DNA from: a virus
IMG/VR virus record: IMGVR_UViG_3300023443_000210
Coordinates: 1 to 45,041 of that record
Direction: 5' to 3' (one strand)
Length of the DNA stretch: 45,041 nt
A model generated the notes under the pieces. It saw only the letters and a list, made by a program, of their open reading frames with translations. It did no database searches and was not told the origin of the DNA. A program made the position numbers and the translations under genes. Below, one piece after another: positions 26,428-35,213 of the stretch (the stretch's first letter is position 1; each line of letters starts with the position of its first letter).

Positions 26428-27336
26428 TTAGCCTCCTGTTAAATCCTCAAACATTTTCAGTTTTCTAATGGCAATATTAGCTGATCCTTTTTCACCTACA
26501 GAACTTCTTCCAAGCCTACCGCCTGTATTCTCTAAGTAACTAGCAAGATCACTTCCACCACCGGAAGACTGTCTTATGTTTGCTTTTATATTATTATTTT
26601 GATTATTCTTTACACGATCATTCATAGTTGGTCCATTCTGTTGTTTCATTAGAAATTCACGGTCAGCCATAAGAGCGGCAATCATTTGGTCTTTATTGAC
26701 ATTAGCATATTCGGGTTGGTTAAGGTCATGAAGGCATTGCATAGCAGTACCATAGTACTCACCACTCGTATCCCTCAACTTATCGCCAGATATCCCGTTT
26801 ATAATCTGATTAGTCAACTGTTCACCTTTCTCTTGATTCGTAGTTGCAGCTTGTTTATCAATAAAAGAATTAACTCTTTCATCAATCTTCTTATCAATAA
26901 TGACTTGCCTAGCATCAGCTACTTGAGCAGCTAACTCAGGATCATCTTGATTGTCTGCAACAAAACGAGTAAGAGTATCAATAGAATGATCTTGAAGAGT
27001 TTTCTCTTGGTTAGATTGGTTATACTTCTCAAAGGCTTCCCTCTCAGCTTCCAACCTAATTACTTTATCTTCAAGTTTTCTATTAGAACCGGTAACTTTA
27101 TCGATCCTATGTTGCATCTTACGTTTAAGATCATCATTTTTTTGCTGTTCTGAATCAATATTTTGATCGTTATCATCCGCATTTAAAGAAGTTGCAGAAG
27201 CTCTATCTTCACTTGTAACATCTGTCTTTTGAGAAGTGACAGAAGAATCATCTTCATGTATCATCACATTTTCAGTTTCAACAGGCGTCGGACCTGTTTC
27301 ATCTAGTTGTGAAGCGACTAAATCATTTAACGACAT
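26428..27336 (-). CDS. Capsid scaffolding-type protein
   Basis: This 302-residue, highly charged, mostly helical protein lies immediately upstream of the capsid gene. It has an acidic disordered N-terminus, a central coiled coil (KRKMQHRIDKVTGSNRKLED) and a basic C-terminus, the standard build of scaffold proteins. Assignment rests on position and composition. Confidence 0.75.
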   Translation of the reverse strand: MSLNDLVASQLDETGPTPVETENVMIHEDDSSVTSQKTDVTSEDRASATSLNADDNDQNIDSEQQKNDDLKRKMQHRIDKVTGSNRKLEDKVIRLEAEREAFEKYNQSNQEKTLQDHSIDTLTRFVADNQDDPELAAQVADARQVIIDKKIDERVNSFIDKQAATTNQEKGEQLTNQIINGISGDKLRDTSGEYYGTAMQCLHDLNQPEYANVNKDQMIAALMADREFLMKQQNGPTMNDRVKNNQNNNIKANIRQSSGGGSDLASYLENTGGRLGRSSVGEKGSANIAIRKLKMFEDLTGG

Positions 27337-27350
27337 TTATCTCTCCTTTA

Positions 27351-27554
27351 TTAGAGGTTATTAGTTTTAGGTCCAGCCAAAGTCTGCGACGATGACTTTT
27401 CAATGTTTCTTGTATCTCTACCAACGGCTCTCATAGCCTTCTTCTTACCTGGTTCAGTAGCACCGTTTTGAGGCATAAATCCATTAACAATGGTTGTCTC
27501 TAATGGGGTGTTCCTAGGTTGGGATGATTTAATATTTGAGTGTTTATCAGCCAT
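27351..27554 (-). CDS. Small basic hypothetical protein
   Basis: This 67-residue, Asn/Lys/Thr-rich, probably disordered protein is not recognised. The ATG at 27554 overlaps the previous stop by 8 bases and is preferred over a longer in-frame extension into the upstream gene. It lies between a head accessory gene and the scaffold gene. Confidence 0.55.
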   Translation of the reverse strand: MADKHSNIKSSQPRNTPLETTIVNGFMPQNGATEPGKKKAMRAVGRDTRNIEKSSSQTLAGPKTNNL

Positions 27555-27852
27555 AGTTAAAACCTTTCGCTTTTTGTTCTTGTTCCTTTTGGATCCTTTG
27601 GATGTTTGCCAAGTAATCATCGTAAGAAACTATTGTTTGATCTATTACTTCAAGAAGAGAGTGCCAAGCTTTAAGATTTGCTCTCACTTGTACTTCATCA
27701 ATCTCACCGTCAGATAATAGTTCTCTGAATAAATTTGCCTGATGTCCTCTGGCAAGTTTAAGTAAAAGCTTGTAGCCTTCAGTAGTCTTATACTGTAAAA
27801 AGACTGCAGCGTCTTTCTTAAGTTGATCTGCCATATCTTGTTCTGTAATCAT
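27547..27852 (-). CDS. Helical head-assembly accessory protein
   Basis: This 101-residue helical protein (YKLLLKLARGHQANLFRELL) directly follows the portal gene, overlapping by 4 bases. It is not recognised as a family. Position suggests a head-assembly or portal-associated role. Confidence 0.6.
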   Translation of the reverse strand: MITEQDMADQLKKDAAVFLQYKTTEGYKLLLKLARGHQANLFRELLSDGEIDEVQVRANLKAWHSLLEVIDQTIVSYDDYLANIQRIQKEQEQKAKGFNYG

Positions 27853-29999
27853 GCTATTTGTTGCGCCCCCTTGTTAGGTGATTGACTTTGTAACTGAGAT
27901 AACCCAGCTTGTATATCAGGAATACTCTTAGGTTGATTAGCCTCCACCTCAGCAGCATTCTGTTCCTGGGCTGCTTGCTGTTGGGCTTGTTCCTGTTGCT
28001 GTTGTTGAATCTGTGCAACTTCTTCGTCAGAACGAGTACGCATGATTCTGCTACTGGCTGCAAAATCATCTTTATCAAAAAGGTCTTTAACAGCAGCACC
28101 AATATCAACCTCATACTTATTACCTAGTAATGGTAAAACACCCTCTTTAGCAAGTAGTATCAATGTCTGCAATCTCTGCTCTGCCTTAACCCTACGACCC
28201 TCAGGATTGTTATCACCAAATGTTGCAGTAGGATCCATATCAAACTTAGCATCCATATCAAACTTACTTGAATGTCTTACATCACCATTGGGAGCAAAAG
28301 TCGTGAATTTATCAGGACCGTATTGCATCCACAAGTTCCAAATCTGTCTGTAAACATTCTTTATCTCTCTTTGAAATCTATTAACCTTTAAAGTCTGTGC
28401 AGAAACAGTGATGCTTTGAATAGCCTGTACCTCTTGTGCGGTACGAGCTTCAGACTTCTGTTCTCTAAATGCAAAGTCAGCAGAACCCACAGTACCCTCA
28501 ACCCAGAAGCGAAGATTATTCTCTTCATTGTCAAAACTCGTATCATTAATAGGAACTTGAACAGCTTCAAAGTCATTCATATTCATAACAGGATAGAACT
28601 GTCCAGGTGTCCACTGCATATTGTTAGGATTAATATTCGAACCTAATCGGTATTTAAAAGTAGGAGAATTAGCGATTTGCATTGCGTTTAGTTTTGAACG
28701 GTGATTCTTAGTAATCATCTCGTCGATATCATCTATAAGTTCACCAATTCCCCTTGGAGAATAGAATCTTCCATCAGTCTCTTCGTTCCTTACTTGTATA
28801 TAAGGCCACTCACCATGTTCATATGGGAATTCCATGAAACGTAATTTGATATTTGTATCAGGGTTATAAATCAAAAGGCATTTGTCTTTAACACCTCTAT
28901 TGTGAATGTCATATAAACAATAGACTTCTCTGTTTTCAATCACACCTTTACGAGATGTAGATGAGATGCCTTCTCTGTTTCTTTTAACTGTATTGATTTG
29001 TGAGAACGGTTGTGAATCAGCATCCCTACTACCTGACTTAGCTTCATTCTCTTTAGCTCTTAGCTTTTGTAGAATCTGTTTAACAGCCTCAGCATCATAC
29101 CAACCAGTCTCAGCTTTCTTTTGCATCTCATTATGAGTATCAAAGACAATCTCTGTCATCCTCTCAGCATCTCTAAGTTCCCCAACACCTTCTTCGGGGT
29201 AGAATAGTGCTGGATCAACTGTAGCTACATAAGGTGCGTCACGGGTAACTGCAACCCTTTGGATTTCAATATCATCTTTTTCAGAAAGGATGAAGTTCAT
29301 AATATCTTCAATGGCAGTTTGATCTGTTTCATCCTCAAGACTTAGTCCCCAACGATCAGAAACTAGTTGAGTAAATGCTAGATCGAAATCTTTTTGAGAT
29401 AACTCACCGTTTTGAACTTGGGCTTGTACTAAGGCTATGTCAGCTTTGTCATCTAGGGAAAGTTCTTCTTTTCTGACAATCTCAGTAACAACCTCAGTCT
29501 CAAACTCATAAACAGTCTTAAGTATTCCATACCCATAAGTCCCCATAGCATCAGTACAAATCTCAATCTGCTTCTCAAAGTCACGCATACGGGATTTAAG
29601 TAACCACTGCATAGTCTCTTCAGCAAGATCAGTCTGATCAAAGGCCCGAACTGATAGGGGTTTAAAAGTAACAATGGGGTTTATAGTGAGAGTGCTTAAT
29701 AATGGGGCTTTAGCTTTTGTAACTTCATTGTCAATAAGGGGCATAATAATGTTAGAACTACCGGGCCATGGGTATTGAGGGTCTTTACCAAGGGTCCTAA
29801 ATCGACGCCCGTACCAATTGGCTAGCCTTTGTTGGTGATTTACTGTGCTAGTTATGTCATTAGTGGTATCTGAATCGATTTGATTGATAAATGCTTTTAA
29901 TTTCCCACCAGCTAGGTCAATGTCTTTAGCTACCTCTTGCGCTACAGGATCCTGCTTTACATCAGTATTTGGCGTGACCTTTTTCGTATCTTTGGCCAA
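27849..29999 (-). CDS. Portal protein, P22-like
   Basis: This 716-residue protein has portal features. It has a YPWPGSSNIIMPLID region near residue 78, a DPALFYPEE segment, a central TDGRFYSPRGIGELIDDIDEMI helix region (about 420), and a C-terminal glutamine-rich barrel-like tail (QQQQQEQAQQQAAQEQ). Length fits the large portals of P22-like phages. It forms the dodecameric DNA channel. It follows a glycosyltransferase gene with a 38-base overlap, and scaffold and capsid follow it in normal order. Confidence 0.85.
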   Translation of the reverse strand: MAKDTKKVTPNTDVKQDPVAQEVAKDIDLAGGKLKAFINQIDSDTTNDITSTVNHQQRLANWYGRRFRTLGKDPQYPWPGSSNIIMPLIDNEVTKAKAPLLSTLTINPIVTFKPLSVRAFDQTDLAEETMQWLLKSRMRDFEKQIEICTDAMGTYGYGILKTVYEFETEVVTEIVRKEELSLDDKADIALVQAQVQNGELSQKDFDLAFTQLVSDRWGLSLEDETDQTAIEDIMNFILSEKDDIEIQRVAVTRDAPYVATVDPALFYPEEGVGELRDAERMTEIVFDTHNEMQKKAETGWYDAEAVKQILQKLRAKENEAKSGSRDADSQPFSQINTVKRNREGISSTSRKGVIENREVYCLYDIHNRGVKDKCLLIYNPDTNIKLRFMEFPYEHGEWPYIQVRNEETDGRFYSPRGIGELIDDIDEMITKNHRSKLNAMQIANSPTFKYRLGSNINPNNMQWTPGQFYPVMNMNDFEAVQVPINDTSFDNEENNLRFWVEGTVGSADFAFREQKSEARTAQEVQAIQSITVSAQTLKVNRFQREIKNVYRQIWNLWMQYGPDKFTTFAPNGDVRHSSKFDMDAKFDMDPTATFGDNNPEGRRVKAEQRLQTLILLAKEGVLPLLGNKYEVDIGAAVKDLFDKDDFAASSRIMRTRSDEEVAQIQQQQQEQAQQQAAQEQNAAEVEANQPKSIPDIQAGLSQLQSQSPNKGAQQIA

Positions 30000-30927
30000 T
30001 TATCTTTCCCCAGTCGTAAACGACACCTGCCCAGCTTCTATACTTAACGCCTTTTATCATCTTTTGCCGTATATTTATCCGACGCTCCCCGTCGTTAAGC
30101 AAACTTATGATACTACTTAAATAGTCGGACTGCAAGGATTTTACTCCGTACTGAACAGTATCCGTCAATACCATATGTGGTATCACGACGGGAATCGCAC
30201 CATATATCTGGGCTTTTATGGCCGTAATACAATACCGTTCTTGGCCCATACACGGGTATGCTAATATGTCAGATTGTTGGTATAAACGAACCATCTGCTT
30301 GTTAGTCCTACTTTTGACACCACTATATGTAGTAATGAGCGTTGCGTCAGAGTGGCTATCTAACACATCAGGCCAGATTGATTCTAAGAATTCTAAACCA
30401 CGATCTGGACTTGAAGCGTATAAACACTGTTTTGAAACTCTCTTCACGCCTGTTGGCTCTGAAACCTCGATTCCAGGCTCAATGAAACCAATCTTGTCGT
30501 AACCAATGTTAAGTCCCATAAGCTCTCTTTTATGCCATGCGCTTATGGCAAACATCCCATCACACAGGCGTCTTTGAGCAGGTTCGAGAATAACTGGGTC
30601 AGCAGTCCAAAGGTATCTGTCGTTAAAATCTGTTAAGTAGAGCGCATCTTGGTCTTTAAATGCTATCAACGTGCCACGGCGTTCATGGTCTTTAACGAAG
30701 GCTCTGTCAAGATAAACGATATTTCCGTCCATGAATGTGTCACCATGACATGAACTGAATACTGTTACCCGGTATCCTTGGGCAGATAGTTCCCTAGCGA
30801 ATAGGGTTATCATCTCTTCTGAGCCTCGAAGAAGCCCCTTTTCATAGTCTGAAGGTAGCCAATCGGAAGTTTGGTTGACTACAATAGTGACATGTTTACC
30901 GATGCGTATCGGGCAATAGGGGCACAA
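29962..30927 (-). CDS. GT4-type glycosyltransferase
   Basis: This 321-residue GT-B enzyme has an N-terminal acceptor half with LLRGSEEMITLFAREL and a C-terminal donor half with YASSPDRGLEFLESIWPDVL and GQERYCITAIKAQIYGAIPVV. These motifs mirror the GT-B domain of the 784-residue enzyme (YASSPDRGLDTLLDMWP; EISCITAMKMQCAGVIPV), so the two are paralogues. The track-supported start is a TTG; a later start is possible. It lies between terminase and portal, where such enzymes are unusual, suggesting modification of virion proteins or DNA. Confidence 0.78.
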   Translation of the reverse strand: MCPYCPIRIGKHVTIVVNQTSDWLPSDYEKGLLRGSEEMITLFARELSAQGYRVTVFSSCHGDTFMDGNIVYLDRAFVKDHERRGTLIAFKDQDALYLTDFNDRYLWTADPVILEPAQRRLCDGMFAISAWHKRELMGLNIGYDKIGFIEPGIEVSEPTGVKRVSKQCLYASSPDRGLEFLESIWPDVLDSHSDATLITTYSGVKSRTNKQMVRLYQQSDILAYPCMGQERYCITAIKAQIYGAIPVVIPHMVLTDTVQYGVKSLQSDYLSSIISLLNDGERRINIRQKMIKGVKYRSWAGVVYDWGKIIGQRYEKGHAKY

Positions 30928-31081
30928 TCGAATTATTCAACCCCGGAACAACCTTCTTAATATTACTCCCCCTACCAGTCACAGACATCTTAATAACATC
31001 AGATTCATCTGCTAGCGGCATCCCCGGGGTGCGAGGAACATCGTCATTAGTAGTTCCTTTGCGATTAGTGTGAGTTGGCAT
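30896..31081 (-). CDS. Small hypothetical late protein
   Basis: This 61-residue, probably disordered protein is not recognised. It overlaps the glycosyltransferase start by 32 bases and the upstream zinc-ribbon gene by 17. Its position between terminase and portal is all that can be said. Confidence 0.5.
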   Translation of the reverse strand: MPTHTNRKGTTNDDVPRTPGMPLADESDVIKMSVTGRGSNIKKVVPGLNNSIVPLLPDTHR

Positions 31082-31334
31082 TTTCTGCCTCCTTTTGTTT
31101 TAGTACAGGAATCGCCTTACAAGCATCACACTTCTTAGCCCTTCCCGTTACTATGTTATCACAGTTTATACATTTACGTTCAGGTTTAGCTACAACCACT
31201 TCCCTCATTTGAATACACGTAAAGTCAGCTAATTCCTTATATTCCCTAACTAAGTCAAGATGAGAGACGCTAGTTAAAAGCCTTGCTGAATCTTCAATAC
31301 TTAAATCTTTAATTTCACCAAAAAGTTTCGTCAC
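31065..31334 (-). CDS. Small protein with C-terminal zinc ribbon
   Basis: This 89-residue protein starts with GTG in an overlapping TAGTG. An N-terminal helical part is followed by CINCDNIVTGRAKKCDACK, a clear four-cysteine zinc ribbon (about 59-78). It may bind DNA or a packaging partner. It lies directly after the terminase region. Confidence 0.62.
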   Translation of the reverse strand: MTKLFGEIKDLSIEDSARLLTSVSHLDLVREYKELADFTCIQMREVVVAKPERKCINCDNIVTGRAKKCDACKAIPVLKQKEAENANSH

Positions 31335-31420
31335 TACTTACCTCCTTTTTTAATCTTTTTCTTTTTCTTACGCTTTTTAGGCGTGTGGTTTGACATTCTT
31401 TTAGGTTTATCACTTGGCAT
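31334..31420 (-). CDS. Very basic 28-residue peptide
   Basis: This short ORF of 28 residues is dominated by lysine (PKKRKKKKKIKKGGK). It overlaps the stop/start of the next gene (TAGTG), and its 3' end supplies AGGAGG, the ribosome binding site for that gene. It may be a real DNA-binding peptide or merely a coupling leader. Confidence 0.45.
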   Translation of the reverse strand: MPSDKPKRMSNHTPKKRKKKKKIKKGGK

Positions 31421-31422
31421 AA

Positions 31423-33138
31423 TTAATGAATCCTTCCCTTGACATCTGGTGTCCATACCCCATCTGAGCCGTCCTCTATGTATATAGGATGCTTAATTAT
31501 AGTATACCTGACTGTATCAGCAAAATCCTTCCATTTCTCTTCAACTACCTCTTTATTGCTAACAGCACTCTTTTTTTCGTTCCAAGTGAATCTGAGCATT
31601 GAAGTGTTGATATTCCAACAGTCATCAGAAACGTAGATTTTAGGGTTATTATTATATCCTCTAGGTTTCTCAACATCATAGTACAAGTAATCCCTAACGG
31701 CACTATGACCGTCATGATGGCTGTCATTAATCATAGTATCAAAGAATACCCCCTCTTCTGCATAATCGTCCTGAAGGGTTTGACCGGCCTTATCTTTGAG
31801 TTTTCTAGTGGTTAGAAACTTGTTAGGGTCACCAAACCAGTAAGTAATCTTACCCTTACAAAACTCTGCCTGAACCTTTTTAAACATATCAGCATAATTT
31901 TTGATAGTTAAATCACATGATTTAATATCGGGCATAGGTTCAGTTGGGTAGTTTTTAAAGAAGTAGATATCGTTATTAGCGTTCACGAACCAGTATGCAA
32001 TTGCGGAAGGACGTCTGTCGTGAGGATCGTTCGTAATTCCGAACGTGACGCTTTGGGTCATCATCTTTTCAACTTCGCTATGAGGTATCAAATGAACGTC
32101 TTCATTGTATGTAGGATAAACACGACCAAGTAGATGCGTAAATTTGCCGTGAATCCTAGCTTCTACTTCATGTGGATCTTTCCGAAATATTTCTCTCTCA
32201 AAATCCTCTTTCTCTTCCAATGTCATCCAATGGACTTCGGGCGAGTAAAGATCACAAGTGGATAAGTGAACATTACCACCTGGCTTATTTACGTCTTGAA
32301 GTAGGGTGTCAAATATCCAAGGTTCACTAATCGGGGTAAGGTCAAAGAAATGAGGTGACTTTAGTACCAAAGAACCCCTTCTCATACCGATGTAATGCTC
32401 ATGCTTTGGAGGCTCATCCCAAATTACAGCGTTCCAAGTAGCTCCTTCAAATCTAAATGCATCCTGTTCGCCAGAGAAGAACTTTGATTCTGAATCAGTA
32501 GTCCATATTATGCGTTCAGCAATCTTCCCCTGCATTCTTTCAATATTCCTAATATACTTCCCATTCTTATGGGGCAACGGAACCAACTCTTTTAGCTTAG
32601 GTTCAAAGACTTCTCCAACACCAACTTTAAAGTCCTTAACCACAACAGCAACACGGCTAGGGGTACGAATCGGTAAATTTTCAAACCCCATTATGTAATC
32701 ATACGCCTCTTGTCCTGATTCAAGATTCATATAGTTGTACTCTTCATCTATAGGATTAAACTTCACGCACTCATAAGTATCCTGCCCCACATCTTTCCTG
32801 TTCTTAAACCAAAATCCAGAATGAGGGTATTTAAGGTTATCCCAATTATCTCTAATATGTTTAGCATATTGCTTAATCCAAGCGTGGTAACCCATCATCA
32901 TGCCACGTAAGAGAACTGCGACAACTGTCGTTTTTCCGCTCTGATTTGAGCCGATAAAGAAGTTAATCTTCTTCCCCTCGACAACCCATGTAGTAAGGAA
33001 ACTCCAGTGAAAAGATGCAGGCCAAGATGGTTTTCCATCGGGTGCAATCTTGTAGTACTTTAAACGATCGCCATCCTTACGTTTTGCAAGTTCAAGCTTT
33101 ATGGATTCAATCGTCTTTAGAAGGTTTTTGTTGTCCAT
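31423..33138 (-). CDS. terL: Terminase large subunit
   Basis: This 571-residue packaging ATPase/nuclease has a Walker A motif GSNQSGKT at 63-70 and Walker B AVIWDE at 237-242. The RNase-H-like nuclease half includes TFGITNDPHDRRPSA and YWFGDPNK. It translocates DNA into proheads through the portal and cuts concatemers or circles. The small subunit lies upstream with a tiny gene overlapping both. The packaging type cannot be read from sequence alone; the 144-bp terminal repeat is a hint but may be an assembly effect. Confidence 0.88.
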   Translation of the reverse strand: MDNKNLLKTIESIKLELAKRKDGDRLKYYKIAPDGKPSWPASFHWSFLTTWVVEGKKINFFIGSNQSGKTTVVAVLLRGMMMGYHAWIKQYAKHIRDNWDNLKYPHSGFWFKNRKDVGQDTYECVKFNPIDEEYNYMNLESGQEAYDYIMGFENLPIRTPSRVAVVVKDFKVGVGEVFEPKLKELVPLPHKNGKYIRNIERMQGKIAERIIWTTDSESKFFSGEQDAFRFEGATWNAVIWDEPPKHEHYIGMRRGSLVLKSPHFFDLTPISEPWIFDTLLQDVNKPGGNVHLSTCDLYSPEVHWMTLEEKEDFEREIFRKDPHEVEARIHGKFTHLLGRVYPTYNEDVHLIPHSEVEKMMTQSVTFGITNDPHDRRPSAIAYWFVNANNDIYFFKNYPTEPMPDIKSCDLTIKNYADMFKKVQAEFCKGKITYWFGDPNKFLTTRKLKDKAGQTLQDDYAEEGVFFDTMINDSHHDGHSAVRDYLYYDVEKPRGYNNNPKIYVSDDCWNINTSMLRFTWNEKKSAVSNKEVVEEKWKDFADTVRYTIIKHPIYIEDGSDGVWTPDVKGRIH

Positions 33139-33271
33139 CTTTTAGTTCTCGAACCCAATCTTCAGCGAGCTCCATCTGATATTCGTCCCAAGAGTTGCTG
33201 AATAGTTGCTGGAACTTAAGATCATACAACCTACGATATATCCTCTTAAAGTCTTCAGGGTTATCAATCAC
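33107..33271 (-). CDS. Small acidic protein overlapping both terminase genes
   Basis: This 54-residue protein starts with GTG inside the end of the terminase small gene and ends 32 bases inside the large gene in another frame. It is helical, with DFKRIYRRLYDLKFQQLF and a charged C-terminus. The overlaps on both sides indicate translational coupling of the packaging genes. Confidence 0.6.
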   Translation of the reverse strand: MIDNPEDFKRIYRRLYDLKFQQLFSNSWDEYQMELAEDWVRELKDGQQKPSKDD

Positions 33272-33770
33272 CACCCAATTCCTTAGCCTCAGCCTGTAAA
33301 TGCTCTAATTCCTTCAATAACTCACTATTACTCATATTAACTAACTGCTGATTAATATGAGTAACACTCTCAGGCCCCTTATTAGGGTCAGTAGCCATTA
33401 CCATCTTCATCATAACAGGATCACCTTGTTCGGCACCCTCACCCATTTTATCATAAATCTTGGACAATCTTGGTCCCAAACGACGTGATATGCATTTGAT
33501 ATGCAGCATCTTTATATAATCAGATTCGTCAATAATACTCTTATACATACCCCAGTCAACGCCAGCACGACGTAGTACGAGCTCTATAGGGTCATTAGGG
33601 TTGTTAGCTTGGATATCTGTGAATAGGTCTAATCTCTCACTAGGTCTTAAAGTATCAAAGGAAGGGTAGCCTAAAGGCGTCTCAGCCGGTACTGGTAGAT
33701 CACTGTCTTGACTACGGGTCTCAACGGTTACTTTCCAGGGGTCTGTTGGTTTGTCGTCACTACTGTCCAT
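33264..33770 (-). CDS. Probable terminase small subunit
   Basis: This 168-residue protein from the ATG at 33770 (a longer frame reaches 33848 but would overlap the upstream gene heavily) lies directly before terL. RPSERLDLFTDIQANNPNDPIELVLRRAGVDW resembles a helical DNA-binding region, and the C-terminal helices (SNSELLKELEHLQAEAKEL) suit oligomerisation. Identification is mainly by position and size. Confidence 0.65.
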   Translation of the reverse strand: MDSSDDKPTDPWKVTVETRSQDSDLPVPAETPLGYPSFDTLRPSERLDLFTDIQANNPNDPIELVLRRAGVDWGMYKSIIDESDYIKMLHIKCISRRLGPRLSKIYDKMGEGAEQGDPVMMKMVMATDPNKGPESVTHINQQLVNMSNSELLKELEHLQAEAKELGGD

Positions 33771-33957
33771 TAATCCAGTTACAATCTCTACAGTTGCCAG
33801 TGTCAGAATATAATCTGTCTGAACTACATCTGGGACAAGTACCTTCATGACGAGTGGGTTTGGCTGTCTTTACCGTTCTATAAGGATCGTAACAGTCCTC
33901 TAAATCTGTACGGAAGTTGAGCATCCTAAAGCCATATGTTCCTATCTGCGTTGTCAT
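33760..33957 (-). CDS. Small zinc-ribbon protein
   Basis: This 65-residue protein has a C-terminal zinc ribbon CPRCSSDRLYSDTGNCRDC. It overlaps the terminase small start by 11 bases. It is probably nucleic-acid binding; the role is unknown. Confidence 0.65.
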   Translation of the reverse strand: MTTQIGTYGFRMLNFRTDLEDCYDPYRTVKTAKPTRHEGTCPRCSSDRLYSDTGNCRDCNWINGQ

Positions 33958-33963
33958 ATCACC

Positions 33964-34128
33964 CTATTTCCCATTATGCTTATTATAACAATACAACGCC
34001 TCACGTACGATCTCACTAAACGTAATCTTATTATGGGGTTTATGAGAATGATCCTTAAAGGTCTTCTTAGAATCCTTTATCAACTTCTCTGGTAATGTGA
34101 TTGTTTTTGATTTATATGCGTCTTTCAT
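33964..34128 (-). CDS. Ribbon-helix-helix (Arc/CopG-like) DNA-binding protein
   Basis: This 54-residue protein starts MKDAYKSKTITLPEKLI, an ideal RHH beta strand, followed by helix A and the turn and helix B TFSEIVREALYCYNK. It is therefore a likely transcription repressor or activator, the clearest DNA-binding regulator in the genome. Possible targets are the strand-switch region or the divergent operators. It lies 5 bases before the zinc-ribbon gene in the packaging operon. Confidence 0.72.
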   Translation of the reverse strand: MKDAYKSKTITLPEKLIKDSKKTFKDHSHKPHNKITFSEIVREALYCYNKHNGK

Positions 34129-34129
34129 G

Positions 34130-34555
34130 TTATTCCTTATCTTCCACTATCATATCATATCCTACGGCTTTTAGGGCGGTTAAACAAATCGATAAAGGGG
34201 CTGTTTTAGCTATCACGCCTATCTCCTTATCGCAACAAATACCCTCATCCGTATGATTTCTGAATTGCCAATTACCACGTCCTATATATACTAGTTCGCA
34301 ATATTGAAAATCTAAATCATCGTTCTCACATAGTTTCTCTACCACTTCCCAAGCGAAAGCTATTGAGGTTGAGTAAGGCGGAAGAAGATTCTCTGATGAA
34401 ATAACAGCAAACCCACCACATCCAGCTTCCATTGCTTCGTCAACACTTTCATATCGAGTACCCATAGGAGTTATTAAGTAGCCTTTAGGTGCGCCACCCA
34501 TAACTTTCTCAGCTACAATCTGGTCAAGTTTACTTCCCGGTTTCATCATCCACAT
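34130..34555 (-). CDS. Phage ABA-sandwich domain protein
   Basis: This 141-residue protein has the pattern YSTSIAFAWEVVEKL followed by AKTAPLSICLTALKAVG, characteristic of the phage ABA-sandwich family of small accessory proteins. Function in the family is unknown. Its start overlaps the upstream small gene, and its stop lies 1 base from the RHH gene. Confidence 0.65.
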   Translation of the reverse strand: MWMMKPGSKLDQIVAEKVMGGAPKGYLITPMGTRYESVDEAMEAGCGGFAVISSENLLPPYSTSIAFAWEVVEKLCENDDLDFQYCELVYIGRGNWQFRNHTDEGICCDKEIGVIAKTAPLSICLTALKAVGYDMIVEDKE

Positions 34556-34703
34556 CCTTATCTAGTTCCAAATCAACATCCCCTTTAACAACCCTAATCC
34601 CACCTTCTGGTACTGATGTGGGGTGGTCTTTAAATATGGAATCCCATCTGCGCCTATCGATACTAGTACTTAGTGCGTGGTTGGTTCGGGATTTTTCACT
34701 CAC
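34530..34703 (-). CDS. Small acidic hypothetical protein
   Basis: This 57-residue protein begins with GTG in an overlapping GTGA with the previous stop and ends 26 bases inside the next gene. It contains SIDRRRWDSIFKDHP and an acidic tail. It is not recognised, but the stop/start overlaps are good evidence that it is translated. Confidence 0.58.
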   Translation of the reverse strand: MSEKSRTNHALSTSIDRRRWDSIFKDHPTSVPEGGIRVVKGDVDLELDKDVDDETGK

Positions 34704-34852
34704 TTATACTCGATCTTTGGTGGGAATATATCAATATTCAAAGTCTTATTATTTACTGGAAGCCCACATCCTATTGCCCATATTATAAGAACAAAAAAGA
34801 TTACTCCAACACAACTTCCACATCCGCAACCACCGTTTGAATCATCACTCAT
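34700..34852 (-). CDS. Small single-pass membrane protein
   Basis: This 50-residue protein has a glycine/cysteine-rich start (GGCGCGSC) and a hydrophobic helix (VGVIFFVLIIWAIG). AGAGAGGAG lies before the ATG. It could be a membrane anchor or a lysis accessory. Its stop overlaps the next start. Confidence 0.6.
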   Translation of the reverse strand: MSDDSNGGCGCGSCVGVIFFVLIIWAIGCGLPVNNKTLNIDIFPPKIEYK

Positions 34853-34940
34853 ATCAACTCCTCTCTAACATCCACTAACTTAACCCCTCTTTCAAACACC
34901 CCAGAAAAGTAGTCTCGAAGGTGAGAAGCCAAATGTAAGC

Positions 34941-35000
34941 GAACCAAACCCCAACTGGAAAGGAACTGAGCTAGTACTGAGTTCGATTGGGGAGTGGTTC
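34941..35000. other. Strong imperfect inverted repeat / hairpin in an intergenic gap
   Basis: GAACCAAACCCCAA (34941-34954) pairs with TTGGGGAGTGGTTC (34987-35000) at 12 of 14 positions, and an inner GAACT/AGTTC stem (34963-34984) continues it. It lies in the 153-base gap between two minus-strand genes, directly after the stop of the two-helix membrane protein. No T-run follows on the minus strand, so it is not a classic terminator. It may be a processing or stability hairpin or a small RNA. Confidence 0.55.
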
Positions 35001-35005
35001 TAACA

Positions 35006-35212
35006 TTAGTTGTCACTAGTTTTTTCCTCTAACTTCTTTGCAATCGTACCTAATATAACTATTGGAAATGCAACAGGTGAGAGAAGGATGGCCAGTAATA
35101 GTACGGAACCTAGGTATGAAACACTCTTCTTATCGTCAATAGCTCCAATTCCGAATATTAAAGTTATAAGTACAAATGCCAAGTAAATCGCTAGCCAGTA
35201 ATACCATTCCAT
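35006..35212 (-). CDS. Two-helix small membrane protein, holin-like topology
   Basis: This 68-residue protein has two hydrophobic segments, WLAIYLAFVLITLIFGIG and SVLLLAILLSPVAFPIVI, and a charged C-terminal tail (KKLEEKTSDN). The topology resembles class II holins. Distance from any lysis enzyme keeps this tentative. Confidence 0.6.
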   Translation of the reverse strand: MEWYYWLAIYLAFVLITLIFGIGAIDDKKSVSYLGSVLLLAILLSPVAFPIVILGTIAKKLEEKTSDN

Positions 35213-35213
35213 A

